Of a stretch of DNA of 64,000 bases, positions 51,135 to 60,746 are shown piece after piece. Under the pieces are notes generated by a model, which was given only the letters and a program-made list of their open reading frames with translations, was not told where the DNA came from and made no database searches. Both the position numbers and the translations under genes were made by a program. How positions within the stretch are numbered: the stretch's first letter is position 1; every line of letters begins with the position of its first letter. The stretch spans positions 2,796,973-2,860,972 of the forward strand of contig NZ_PDJD01000001.1 in the NCBI RefSeq assembly GCF_002563925.1, in the 5' to 3' direction. This DNA is from Serinibacter salmoneus (GTDB lineage Bacteria > Actinomycetota > Actinomycetes > Actinomycetales > Beutenbergiaceae).

Positions 51135-52106
51135 CTAGCCGCGCAGCCCCCGCACCCAGGCCCGCGCGGCCTCGAAGTCCTCGTCGCGCATCCCCGGCGG
51201 CACGTGCGTGGGCGTGCGGTCCGCCCGCGGGTAGGAGCCGAGGAACACCACGTGCGGGCACACCCGGTGCAGGCCGATCAGGGCGGCGGCCACGCGGGCG
51301 TCGTCGATGTGCCCCTCGGCGTCCATCGAGAAGGCGTACCGGCCCAGGGCATCGCCGATGGGGCGCGACTCGATCCGGGAGAGGTTCACCCCGCGGGTCG
51401 CGAACTGCTCCAGCATCGTGACCAGGGCGCCGGAGGCGTTGTGGGGCAGATGCACCAGCAGCGTGGTCTTGTCCGCGCCGGTGCGCTCGGGGACCACACC
51501 GGGGCGGGCGACGACCACGAACCGGGTGACGGCGCCGGGATTGTCCTCCACGCCGTCGGCCAGGACCTCCAGCCCGTAGTCGGCGGCCGTGTGCGGGGCC
51601 ACCAGCGCCGCCTGGAAGGCGAGCCCCGCCTCCCCGGGAGCCGAGCCGCCCGCGGGGGCTGCGCCCTCGCCCGCGAGCGCCGCCCCGGCGGCGGCGGTGG
51701 AGGTGGCGGGCACGTGCACGGCGCCGGGCACCAACTCGCTCATGGTGCGCCGGCACTGCGCCCAGGCGTGCGGGTGGGTGGCCACGGAGCGCACGTCCGC
51801 GAGGGCCGTACCCGGGCGCGCGGCGAGCACGAAGGAGATCTCCACGAGGACCTCGGCGACCACCACGAGGGGGGCGCCGGAGGCGAGGGTGTCCAGGGTG
51901 GCGGCCACCCCGCCCTCCACGGAGTTCTCCATCGGCACGATCGCGCGGTCCACCGCGCCGGTGCGCACCGCCTCCAGGGCGCTGACGACGTCCGGCATCG
52001 CCTGGCGGCTCGCTCCGGGGGCGTAGCGCGCGAGGGCGGCCTCGGTGAAGGTACCGACCGGCCCGAGGAAGGCGTATGTGATCTGGTCCTGCTCCACCTG
52101 CATCAT
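51135..52106 (-). CDS. pheA: Prephenate dehydratase
   Basis: A monofunctional prephenate dehydratase making phenylpyruvate for phenylalanine synthesis, 323 residues from the chosen start. The catalytic domain shows FLGPVGTFTEAALARY, VPMENSVEGGV and the Thr-Arg-Phe motif AVTRFVVVARPG. The C-terminal ACT domain (DKTTLLVHLPHNASGALV, then RGVNLSRIESRPIG) binds phenylalanine for feedback control. An insertion of Ala/Gly-rich sequence lies near 165-185. ATG 52106 is chosen, with GGAG just upstream; a GTG at 52136 would add ten residues. Start choice is uncertain by a few codons. Confidence 0.93.
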   Translation of the reverse strand: MMQVEQDQITYAFLGPVGTFTEAALARYAPGASRQAMPDVVSALEAVRTGAVDRAIVPMENSVEGGVAATLDTLASGAPLVVVAEVLVEISFVLAARPGTALADVRSVATHPHAWAQCRRTMSELVPGAVHVPATSTAAAGAALAGEGAAPAGGSAPGEAGLAFQAALVAPHTAADYGLEVLADGVEDNPGAVTRFVVVARPGVVPERTGADKTTLLVHLPHNASGALVTMLEQFATRGVNLSRIESRPIGDALGRYAFSMDAEGHIDDARVAAALIGLHRVCPHVVFLGSYPRADRTPTHVPPGMRDEDFEAARAWVRGLRG

Positions 52107-52177
52107 CTCCACAGTTCTCTTGCGAACTCCGCCCACGGCCGCGAACCGGACCGTCGGGGCGGAGACTGTCGCTCACC

Positions 52178-52183
52178 TACGCT
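52178..52183 (+). promoter_or_regulatory. TACGCT -10 box, leaderless start
   Basis: TACGCT ends six bases before the GTG at 52190. Confidence 0.55.
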
Positions 52184-52189
52184 AGCGGG

Positions 52190-54817
52190 GTGCACGATCC
52201 CACCAGGCCAAGCGCCGACCGACGAGAGACCACGCCGAGGCAACGGCGACGCCGCACCGCCCAGGTGGTCGTGGCGCTCCTCGCCCTCGTGGGGATGCTC
52301 GCGACGGCCGTGCTGGCGCTCGCGCCGATCGCGCTCGCGGCGCCTGCCAACGCTGCGACGCCCCAAGGCACGCCGGTCCAGGCCACCGGAGGCGACCAGG
52401 CACCACTGCTCACGGCCCCGGATGCCGGGGTGGTCGACGGCGACGCCTCCCTGGTCATCATCGGCACCTCGGGTCTGACCTGGCAGGACGTGACGCCCGA
52501 GAACGCCCCGACCCTCTACGAGGCGGGGCTGAGCGGCGCGATCGCCAACCTCGTGGTGCGCTCGGTGCGGCCGACCACCTGCCCCGCCGACGGCTGGCTG
52601 GCGTTGTCCTCCGGTGCCCGCGCCGCCGACCTGCAGTGGAACCAGCGGACCACGGACTCCTCCACGCTCACCTGCCGCCTGCTGCAGCAGCCCACGGGCG
52701 AGTCCGTACCCGGCTGGGCGGACTACGAGGCAGCGGCGAGCACCTCCAGCTACGCCTCGCACCTGGGACTGTTCGGCGACGAGGTCGCTGCCGCGGGCCT
52801 GCAGGCCACCGCGATCGGCCCCGGTGCGGCGATCGCGCTGGCCACCTCCGACGGCACGCTGCCCGGCGGGGGCGAACCGCTGGCCGGCAGCGCCGAGGCC
52901 GTCACGCAGCAGGTGATCACCGCGACGACCGACTCCGAGGTGGTGGTGGTGGACGCCGGCTCGATCCAGACCCACATCGTGCCGCAGAGCGTGGTGGCCG
53001 ATTCGGCGCAGGGCGCGGGAACGACGGACGGCGAGAGTCAGTCCGCGGACGAGGGCGCGGGTGCCCCCAGCGCCCTGCCCACCGAGCAGGTGGCCCTGAC
53101 CCCTCCCGAGGACGTCGAGGCCTACCGCGCCGAGCAGGTGGCGCAGCTCGACGCACGCGTGGCCGCGATCCTGGAGGGCACCGCCCACCTGGACGACGCC
53201 ACGATCATGATCGCCTCGCTCGCGGATGCGGGCTCCACCTCGGCCCCCGCGATGCAGGTGCTGATCACGCACGGTGAGCCGTTCGTGGCGGGCGGTGCGC
53301 CCCTGCGGGACGCCCTGCTGGTCACCAGTTCCACCCGGCAGGACGGGTACGTGCTGGCCACCGATCTCCTGCCCGCCGCCCTGGACTCCCTGCAGTTGCG
53401 ACCCCTCGCGACCGCCTCCAGCGCCGCCCTGGTGGGCGCCGCGCCTCGCGCCGTCGAGCAGGGCGAGGCGAGCGGCACGGTGCGGATCGCCACGCTGCAG
53501 GACGACGAGGTGCACGCCCAGGCGCAGCGGCCGCTGGTGGCACCCTTCTACCTGCTGCTCGTGATCGCGAACGTGACCCTGTACGCCGTGGTGGCGTTCG
53601 GGCTGAGCCAACCCGCCCGCAACCGGGTGGCCCGCGCCGTGGCACGCTGGCTACGGCTGGACCACATGCAGCCCGCGGAGGGTCGCCCCCGGGTGCTGCG
53701 CGCGCTGCGCACCGTCTCGGTGGCGCTGGCCGCCGTACCCGTCTCCACGATGCTCGCCAACCTGCTGCCCTGGTGGCGTCTGGCCTCCCCCGCGCTGGGT
53801 CTGGCGCTGACGACCGCCGCGTTCGTGGCCGCGGTCACCCTGATCGCGCTCGCCACCCCGTGGCGGGACCGGATCCTGGCGCCCATGGGCGTGGTGGGCG
53901 GCATCACCGCGCTGACCTACGCCGTCGACATCGTCACCGGGGCGAGCCTGCAGCTCTCGGCCGTGATGGGCGTGCCGGTCCTGGTCGCCGGGCGGTTCTA
54001 CGGGTTCAACAACACGGCGTTCTCGATCTTCGCCTCGGCCACGATCCTCACGCTGATCGCCGTCACCAACCCGCTCGTGCGCGCGGGGCGGCGGCTGCTC
54101 GCTGCGGCGATCATCGCCGTCGTGGGTCTCGTGGCCACCTTCCTGATCGGTTCACCCACCATCGGCGCGGACTTCGGCGGCCCGCCCGCGATCGTGCCGG
54201 CGTTCCTGCTGCTGGTGCTCCTGGCGGCGGGGGTGCGGCTCACCTGGCCACGCATCCTGCTGGTGCTGGCGGCAGCGGTCGCGGCCGTCACGGCCTTCGC
54301 GATGGCCGACTACCTGCGCCCGGAGGACGAGCGCTCCCACCTGGGGCGGTTCGTGGAGACGGTGCTCGACGGCGGCGCGTGGGATGTGGTGGCCCGCAAG
54401 CTCGAGGCGAACCTGCGGATCCTCGCGAACAACCGGCCCCTGACGATCCTGGCGATCACGGGCGTGGCGCTCGTGGTGCTGCTGCTCGCGCGGCCGCTGC
54501 GCAGTGCGATCAACGCGCCGCGGGGCGGGAAGTTCGGGTGGCTCTCCTCGGGAGCGCCGCTCTCCCAGATGGGGCAGGTGGCGCCCATGCTGCGGCCGGG
54601 GCTGCTCGCGCTGGCGGTGTGCCTGGGCATCGGGTTCCTGGTGAACGATTCCGGGATCGCGATCCCTGCCTACGGGGTCACGCTCGCTGTGCCCCTGCTA
54701 CTGGCGGCGTGCGCGAACTGGATGCTGACGCTGGATCCGGAGCGTCCCACCGAGCAGGTGGAGGGCTCGGGGCCTGCGGACGCTCAGTCCTCGGGGACCT
54801 CGGGGAAGTCGGAGTAG
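52190..54817 (+). CDS. Large multi-pass membrane protein with extracytoplasmic N-domain
   Basis: An 875-residue membrane protein. An N-terminal helix (about 25-50) is followed by an outside domain of about 400 residues. Its order (SLVIIGTSGLTWQDV, TPENAPTLYEAGLSGAIANL, DGWLALSSGARAAD) resembles the opening of alkaline-phosphatase-superfamily folds, though metal ligands look incomplete. About ten helices follow (475-800), with a hydrophilic tail. Actinobacterial homologues lie beside glycosyltransferases and are unnamed; a role in envelope glycan assembly is possible. The GTG has TACGCT six bases upstream. The end overlaps the convergent GT2 gene by 34 bases. Confidence 0.75.
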   Translation: MHDPTRPSADRRETTPRQRRRRTAQVVVALLALVGMLATAVLALAPIALAAPANAATPQGTPVQATGGDQAPLLTAPDAGVVDGDASLVIIGTSGLTWQDVTPENAPTLYEAGLSGAIANLVVRSVRPTTCPADGWLALSSGARAADLQWNQRTTDSSTLTCRLLQQPTGESVPGWADYEAAASTSSYASHLGLFGDEVAAAGLQATAIGPGAAIALATSDGTLPGGGEPLAGSAEAVTQQVITATTDSEVVVVDAGSIQTHIVPQSVVADSAQGAGTTDGESQSADEGAGAPSALPTEQVALTPPEDVEAYRAEQVAQLDARVAAILEGTAHLDDATIMIASLADAGSTSAPAMQVLITHGEPFVAGGAPLRDALLVTSSTRQDGYVLATDLLPAALDSLQLRPLATASSAALVGAAPRAVEQGEASGTVRIATLQDDEVHAQAQRPLVAPFYLLLVIANVTLYAVVAFGLSQPARNRVARAVARWLRLDHMQPAEGRPRVLRALRTVSVALAAVPVSTMLANLLPWWRLASPALGLALTTAAFVAAVTLIALATPWRDRILAPMGVVGGITALTYAVDIVTGASLQLSAVMGVPVLVAGRFYGFNNTAFSIFASATILTLIAVTNPLVRAGRRLLAAAIIAVVGLVATFLIGSPTIGADFGGPPAIVPAFLLLVLLAAGVRLTWPRILLVLAAAVAAVTAFAMADYLRPEDERSHLGRFVETVLDGGAWDVVARKLEANLRILANNRPLTILAITGVALVVLLLARPLRSAINAPRGGKFGWLSSGAPLSQMGQVAPMLRPGLLALAVCLGIGFLVNDSGIAIPAYGVTLAVPLLLAACANWMLTLDPERPTEQVEGSGPADAQSSGTSGKSE

Positions 54818-55605
54818 CCGCGCATCCGCCGCATCGCTATCGCGTAGGTGATGTCGCGGTACTGCGCGGCCCGGTGCAGGTACCCCTTGAGGTCCTTCCC
54901 GGAGGGCCGGTGGGTGAGGTCGCAGGGCACCTCCACCACGGCGAACCCGTGCCCGAGCAGGTCCATGGTCATGCCGGTCTCCACGCCCCAGCCCCGCGCC
55001 AGCGGCATGGCGGCGGTGAACGCCTCCCGCGTCAGGCACCGCTGACCCGACAGCGGCGCCTTCGGGGTCCATCCCGACAGGTCGTGGATCGCCTTGCGGG
55101 CGGTGCCCACCACGAGTCCGTGACCGCCCGCCCCGCGTTGCGGCGGGAGCACGGCGATGGACAGGTCCGCCTTGCCCGCCAGGACGGGTGGCACCAACGG
55201 GGCTGTGTTCACGGCCGTGTCACCGAGGTCCGCGTCGATGAACAGCAGCATCCGCGGCGGTTCGCCGTCGGCGTCACGCATCGCCACGATCGCGGCGCCG
55301 GTCTCCATCGCCGAGGCCTTGCCGCGGTTGACGGCGTGGCGCACCACGACCGCGCCGGCGGCCCGGGCCACGTGCTGGGTGTCGTCGTCACTGCCGTCGT
55401 CCACCACGAGCACGAGGTCCACGTTCGGGATGCTGCGAGCAGAGCGCACCGTGGCGGCGATCCGCTCCGACTCGTTCTTGGCCGGAATGATCGCTGCTAC
55501 GCGCTGCGAGCGAGCGGATGATCCGGACGCGCGAGCGCCGGATCCGGCGCCCCGGGCCCGCACCACTCGCAACGGATCGCGACCGCCTGCTGCCTGAGCC
55601 TCCAC
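54784..55605 (-). CDS. Family 2 glycosyltransferase (cytoplasmic)
   Basis: A 273-residue GT2. A basic/Ala-Gly-rich leader of about 35 residues precedes VAAIIPAKNESERIAATV, LVLVVDDGSDDDTQHVA, the metal motif LFIDADLGD and the acceptor region GWGVETGMTMDLL with CDLTHRPSGKD. It resembles polyprenyl-phosphate or phosphoglycerate glucosyltransferases (GpgS/DPM1-like) in layout. Its gene ends overlap convergently with the membrane protein at 52190, suggesting co-selected envelope functions. The true start may be an internal Met or Val after the leader. Confidence 0.85.
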   Translation of the reverse strand: MEAQAAGGRDPLRVVRARGAGSGARASGSSARSQRVAAIIPAKNESERIAATVRSARSIPNVDLVLVVDDGSDDDTQHVARAAGAVVVRHAVNRGKASAMETGAAIVAMRDADGEPPRMLLFIDADLGDTAVNTAPLVPPVLAGKADLSIAVLPPQRGAGGHGLVVGTARKAIHDLSGWTPKAPLSGQRCLTREAFTAAMPLARGWGVETGMTMDLLGHGFAVVEVPCDLTHRPSGKDLKGYLHRAAQYRDITYAIAMRRMRGYSDFPEVPED

Positions 55606-55632
55606 GGGTCTTACTCTACGTTGCGCAGCGCT

Positions 55633-56574
55633 TTAGCGGAGATTGACCTGGCGAGAAATGAGACCTGCCCGCGCGCGTCGCTCCTGCGGCGAGAGTGCGT
55701 CGGTCGTCGCGAACGCCGCCTGGAGCTTCTCGGCCATCGCGGCCACGGCGTCCGGCAGTTCGTCGGCCTCGGTGCCCCGCACCAGTTCCCACACCGGGAT
55801 GAGCACACCGCACGTGCGGAACGCCCCGATCAGCCTGGCGCCCTCCTCCAGCTCGGACTCCCGCCGGGCATGCACTCGTGCGAGCGCGTCCAGGGTGGCC
55901 TCGTCCTCCTGCGGCACGGACCACCGCAGGAACTCCTTGCCGTTCATGCGGCACCAGTACGCGGTGCCGAGGTCGGTCTCGCCGTCGGGGACCGCCACCG
56001 GCTGGGTGGGCACGATCAGTTCGTTCGCGCTGTCCAGGGCACCGGCGATCTCCGGGTCGGAGTCCTGTCCGGGGGCGAGCCAGTAGCCGAAGTCGCTGAG
56101 CACCTCCACCTCGAACCCACCGGAGAGGTCCAGCACGTCCTGCAGCCGCGGGCCGGGCTCGGGGGCGTCCAGGGACCCCAGCGCTTCACCCGGTTCCAGC
56201 TCCAGTGCGGCGAGCAGGGCGTGGGCGATGTCGCGGCTGGCGTCCCCGCTGCCACCGACGGTCTGCAGCGCCACCTGCACCACGCCGTCGGCCCGGTGCA
56301 GGGCGGGCAGCAGGTCCGGCAGCAGGCTGACGATCTGCACCTCACGGGAGCCGTACTCGGCCGTCGTGGTGACGGGGGCGACGGCGGAGGGCACGACCTC
56401 GCGCAGCGCCACCCAGTCGGACTCACCGGGCAGGCCCTCGAACGGCCGCGCCACGAACGGCACGACGGCGCGGCGCGGCTTCGGCGGGGTCGGCGCGTCG
56501 GGGCGCTCCCCCGGGCGGGTGGAGTCGGCCGCGCGTGCGGCGGGGCCGTTCTTGCGACGGTTCTTCTTGCCCAT
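55633..56574 (-). CDS. DUF5926 family protein
   Basis: A 313-residue soluble protein with a basic start (MGKKNRRKNGPAARAAD) typical of the actinobacterial DUF5926 group. Conserved-looking stretches are RAVVPFVARPFEGLPGESDW, SREVQIVSLLPDLLPAL and YWLAPGQDSDPEIAGALDS. Function unknown. ATG 56574 is preferred over the longer frame to 56634 because the MGKK start is characteristic. It is 27 bases upstream of the GT2 gene on the same strand. Confidence 0.8.
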   Translation of the reverse strand: MGKKNRRKNGPAARAADSTRPGERPDAPTPPKPRRAVVPFVARPFEGLPGESDWVALREVVPSAVAPVTTTAEYGSREVQIVSLLPDLLPALHRADGVVQVALQTVGGSGDASRDIAHALLAALELEPGEALGSLDAPEPGPRLQDVLDLSGGFEVEVLSDFGYWLAPGQDSDPEIAGALDSANELIVPTQPVAVPDGETDLGTAYWCRMNGKEFLRWSVPQEDEATLDALARVHARRESELEEGARLIGAFRTCGVLIPVWELVRGTEADELPDAVAAMAEKLQAAFATTDALSPQERRARAGLISRQVNLR

Positions 56575-56720
56575 GAGCGGCAAGCCTAGTCGCCACGCAC
56601 GCCCCTGGGCACCGCGCCCTGCCTCCCTGCGCACCGTCGCGGAGGCCTGAGGTCGACGTGCCGGCTCGGCTCGCGAGATTGGGCCTGCCCATCGGGCCTC
56701 GCCAGTGGCAGGATCAAGGT

Positions 56721-58400
<1,680 letters not shown>

Positions 58401-58433
58401 CCCGCCCGGGGCTGCGCTGCACCCCCACCCGCC

Positions 58434-58468
58434 GAACGCCCTGGAGCCCGCGGGAGCCCGGGGCGTTC
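58434..58468 (+). terminator. Terminator after pgm
   Basis: GAACGCCC (58434-58441) pairs with GGGCGTTC (58461-58468), with partial inner pairing of the GC-rich arms. It starts 33 bases after the pgm stop. Confidence 0.65.
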
Positions 58469-58500
58469 TGCCGCGCCCTGCCGTGCGGCCCTCCCCCCGC

Positions 58501-58583
58501 CGAGCGTGTGCTTACGCCGCCCCTCCCCCGCCGAGCGTGTGCTTACGCCGCCCCTCCCCCGCCGAGCGTGTGCTTACGCCGAG
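58501..58583. repeat. 31-bp tandem repeat, 2.7 copies
   Basis: Units start at 58501, 58532 and 58563 and contain CGAGCGTGTGCTTACGCCGC followed by CCCTCCCCCGC. It is part of the gene-free interval 58401-58789, which also holds the pgm terminator and 22-bp repeat locus D. No supported gene. Confidence 0.9.
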
Positions 58584-58640
58584 TTTCCGCGCGCGGAGCC
58601 TGCACAACCCATCGCTCGGCGGCCCGGCAGCGGGGCTCCG

Positions 58641-58728
58641 CCTGCAGAACCACCTCGCGGCACCTGCAGAACCACCTCGCGGCACCTGCAGAACCACCTC
58701 GCGGCACCTGCAGAACCACCTCGCGAAG
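58641..58728. repeat. 22-bp repeat family, locus D, four copies, inverted
   Basis: CCTGCAGAACCACCTCGCGG plus CA at 58641, 58663, 58685 and 58707. Reverse-complemented it matches loci A-C. This array sits about 60 bases upstream of the MFS start, unlike the others, which follow stops. Confidence 0.92.
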
Positions 58729-58789
58729 GAGACGGAGAACACAACCGACCGGCTCGTCGGTTAGCGCGTTCCGGTGCCACAATCGTCGT

Positions 58790-60025
58790 GTGTTCGCTCC
58801 GTACCGCCAGATCCTGACGAAGCCCGGGGCCTGGAAGTTCTCACTCTCCGGGTTGCTGGGTCGCTTCCCCATGTCGATGGCCGGCATCGGCATCGTCCTG
58901 ATGGTCTCCGACGCGAGCCTGTACGGCTCCTACGCGCTCGCCGGCCAGGTCTCGGCCGCCTTCATCGCCGCCCAGGCGATCGCGGCGCCGCTGATCGCCC
59001 GCCTCGTGGACTGGTACGGGCAGGCCCGCATCATGCGCCCGGCCATCATCGTGTCGATGAGCTCGATGGTGCTGCTCGGCATCGCCGCCACCCGGCTGGC
59101 GCCGGAGGTCGTGATCTTCGGCCTCGCCATCCTCGTGGGCGCCACCATGGGAAGCCTCGGGTCGCTCGTGCGCACCCGCTGGAACCAGGTGGTCGACAAT
59201 CCGCGCGAACTCCACACCGCCTACTCCCTCGAGGGCGCGTTCGACGAGGTCGTGTTCGTGCTCGGCCCCATTCTCGCCACCGTGCTCGCCACCACGCTGC
59301 ACCCGACCGCCGGCATCGCGCTGACCGTGCTGACCGCCGTCGTCGGTGGGTTCTGGTTCCTCGCCCAGCGCGAGTCCGAGCCCACCCCGACCCCCCGCGT
59401 GGCGGGGCAGAAGCGCAGTTCCCTGCTGCGTATCCCCGAGATGCTGCTGCTGATCGTCGTGTTCGTGTTCCTCGGCATGATCTTCGGCGGGACCGACGTC
59501 TCGACCGTCGCCTTCGCGGAGGAGTCCGGCAACAAGGCGCTCGCGGGCGCCGTCCTGGCCTGCTTCGCCAGCGGTTCCCTGGTCGGGGGCCTGCTGTACG
59601 GCGCGCGGGAGTGGCGCACCGCGCCCTGGACGCGCTTCGCCGTGGGCACCCTGGCCCTGGCCGTCGGCGTCTCCCTGTTCTTCTTCACCACGCACCTGTG
59701 GATGCTGGCCGTGGTCATGGTGGTGGTGGGCGGCGCGATCGCTCCCACGCTCATCACCGGCAATGCCCTGGTCCAGGTCACCGTGCCGCGCGAGCGACTC
59801 ACCGAGGGGCTGACCTGGGTCGGTACCGCCCTGGGCATCGGCGTGGCGGCGGGGTCCGCCGTGGCGGGCCCTCTCATCGACGCGTACGGCTCCCACGCCG
59901 GGTACCTGGTGTGCCTCGGGGCCGGCATCGTCATGGCCGTGCTGACCCTCGTGAGCGTGCTGTACCGGCGGCGCCGGGCCCGCGAGGTCGAGGCGCTCGC
60001 CGAGTCCGTCCTCCCCGTGGCCTGA
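58790..60025 (+). CDS. MFS transporter
   Basis: A 411-residue major facilitator with 12 predicted helices in two six-helix halves and a cytoplasmic loop near 195-215. Helix-2/3 loop sequence RLVDWYGQARIMRPA fits the MFS loop motif, and helix 7 onward begins after RSSLLRIPEMLLL. Actinobacterial relatives are labelled drug or sugar effluxers; the substrate is unknown. GTG 58790 is supported by the domain start (FAPYRQILTKPGAWKFS) and a CACAAT box six bases upstream (possible leaderless start). The frame is open through the upstream repeats but that is not coding. Confidence 0.85.
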   Translation: MFAPYRQILTKPGAWKFSLSGLLGRFPMSMAGIGIVLMVSDASLYGSYALAGQVSAAFIAAQAIAAPLIARLVDWYGQARIMRPAIIVSMSSMVLLGIAATRLAPEVVIFGLAILVGATMGSLGSLVRTRWNQVVDNPRELHTAYSLEGAFDEVVFVLGPILATVLATTLHPTAGIALTVLTAVVGGFWFLAQRESEPTPTPRVAGQKRSSLLRIPEMLLLIVVFVFLGMIFGGTDVSTVAFAEESGNKALAGAVLACFASGSLVGGLLYGAREWRTAPWTRFAVGTLALAVGVSLFFFTTHLWMLAVVMVVVGGAIAPTLITGNALVQVTVPRERLTEGLTWVGTALGIGVAAGSAVAGPLIDAYGSHAGYLVCLGAGIVMAVLTLVSVLYRRRRAREVEALAESVLPVA

Positions 60026-60074
60026 CCGCACTGGGCGCCCGGGGCGTTCACCCACGCGAGCGCACGACGGCGTG

Positions 60075-60096
60075 GGGCCGGGAATCTTCCCGGCCC
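60075..60096 (+). terminator. Terminator after the MFS gene
   Basis: GGGCCGGGAA (60075-60084) pairs with TTCCCGGCCC (60087-60096), a nearly loop-less strong hairpin 50 bases after the MFS stop and upstream of trxA. Confidence 0.75.
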
Positions 60097-60147
60097 ACCT
60101 GGCGTTGGCCCCTGTGAACCACCAATCAACCCCAGGGAGAGACACAG

Positions 60148-60537
60148 ATGGCCACCATCGAGCTCACCGCCCAGAACTTCGGCGAGACCATCCAGCAGAA
60201 CGGCACCGTCGTGGTGGACTTCTGGGCCGAGTGGTGCGGCCCGTGCAAGCAGTTCGCCCCCACCTTCGAGAAGGCCGCGCAGGAGAACCCCGACATCACG
60301 TTCGGGAAGGTGGACACCGACGCCGAGCAGCAGCTCGCCGGCCAGGCGCAGATCACCTCGATCCCCACGCTCATGGTCTTCCGTGACCAGATCCTCGTGC
60401 ACCGTTCCTCCGGTGCTCTTCCCCCCGCGCAGTTCAACCAGCTCCTGACCGCGGTCAACGACCTGGACATGGACCAGGTCCGCAAGGAGATCGCCGAGCA
60501 GGAGGCCGCCAAGGCCGCCGACGGCGCCGAGGTCTGA
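60148..60537 (+). CDS. trxA: Thioredoxin
   Basis: A 129-residue thioredoxin with the WCGPC active site in VVDFWAEWCGPCKQFAPTF and the cis-Pro loop ITSIPTLMVFRD. It reduces disulfides in the cytoplasm with thioredoxin reductase (not in the window). An extra acidic C-terminal helix (VRKEIAEQEAAKAADG) extends the usual 105-residue fold. ATG 60148 has a GGGAGAG site. It is a single gene between two terminators. Confidence 0.96.
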   Translation: MATIELTAQNFGETIQQNGTVVVDFWAEWCGPCKQFAPTFEKAAQENPDITFGKVDTDAEQQLAGQAQITSIPTLMVFRDQILVHRSSGALPPAQFNQLLTAVNDLDMDQVRKEIAEQEAAKAADGAEV

Positions 60538-60567
60538 GACCACGCTCCCGCCACCGGCGGGAGTCCG

Positions 60568-60616
60568 AAGGCCCCGAGGCCGCGTGACCGCAACCGGTCA
60601 CCCGCCTCGGGGCCTT
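60568..60616 (+). terminator. Terminator after trxA
   Basis: AAGGCCCCGAGGC (60568-60580) pairs perfectly with GCCTCGGGGCCTT (60604-60616), with an inner GTGACCG/CGGTCAC stem, followed by CGTCGT. Confidence 0.9.
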
Positions 60617-60746
60617 CGTCGTGCGCGAGTCAGGGTCACCTGCGCAGCAGGGTCGTTCGCCCAGCAGCCATGCAACGGCGCCGGCCCGAACGAGTCGGAC
60701 CGGCGCCGCCGATCGTGCTAGGCGCTCAGGCGCCCCTGATCAGCCC

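Noticed and set aside
52190-52850. Calling the N-domain of the large membrane protein an alkaline phosphatase
   Set aside because: The order of strands is reminiscent, but the Asp/His metal ligands and nucleophile are not convincingly present.
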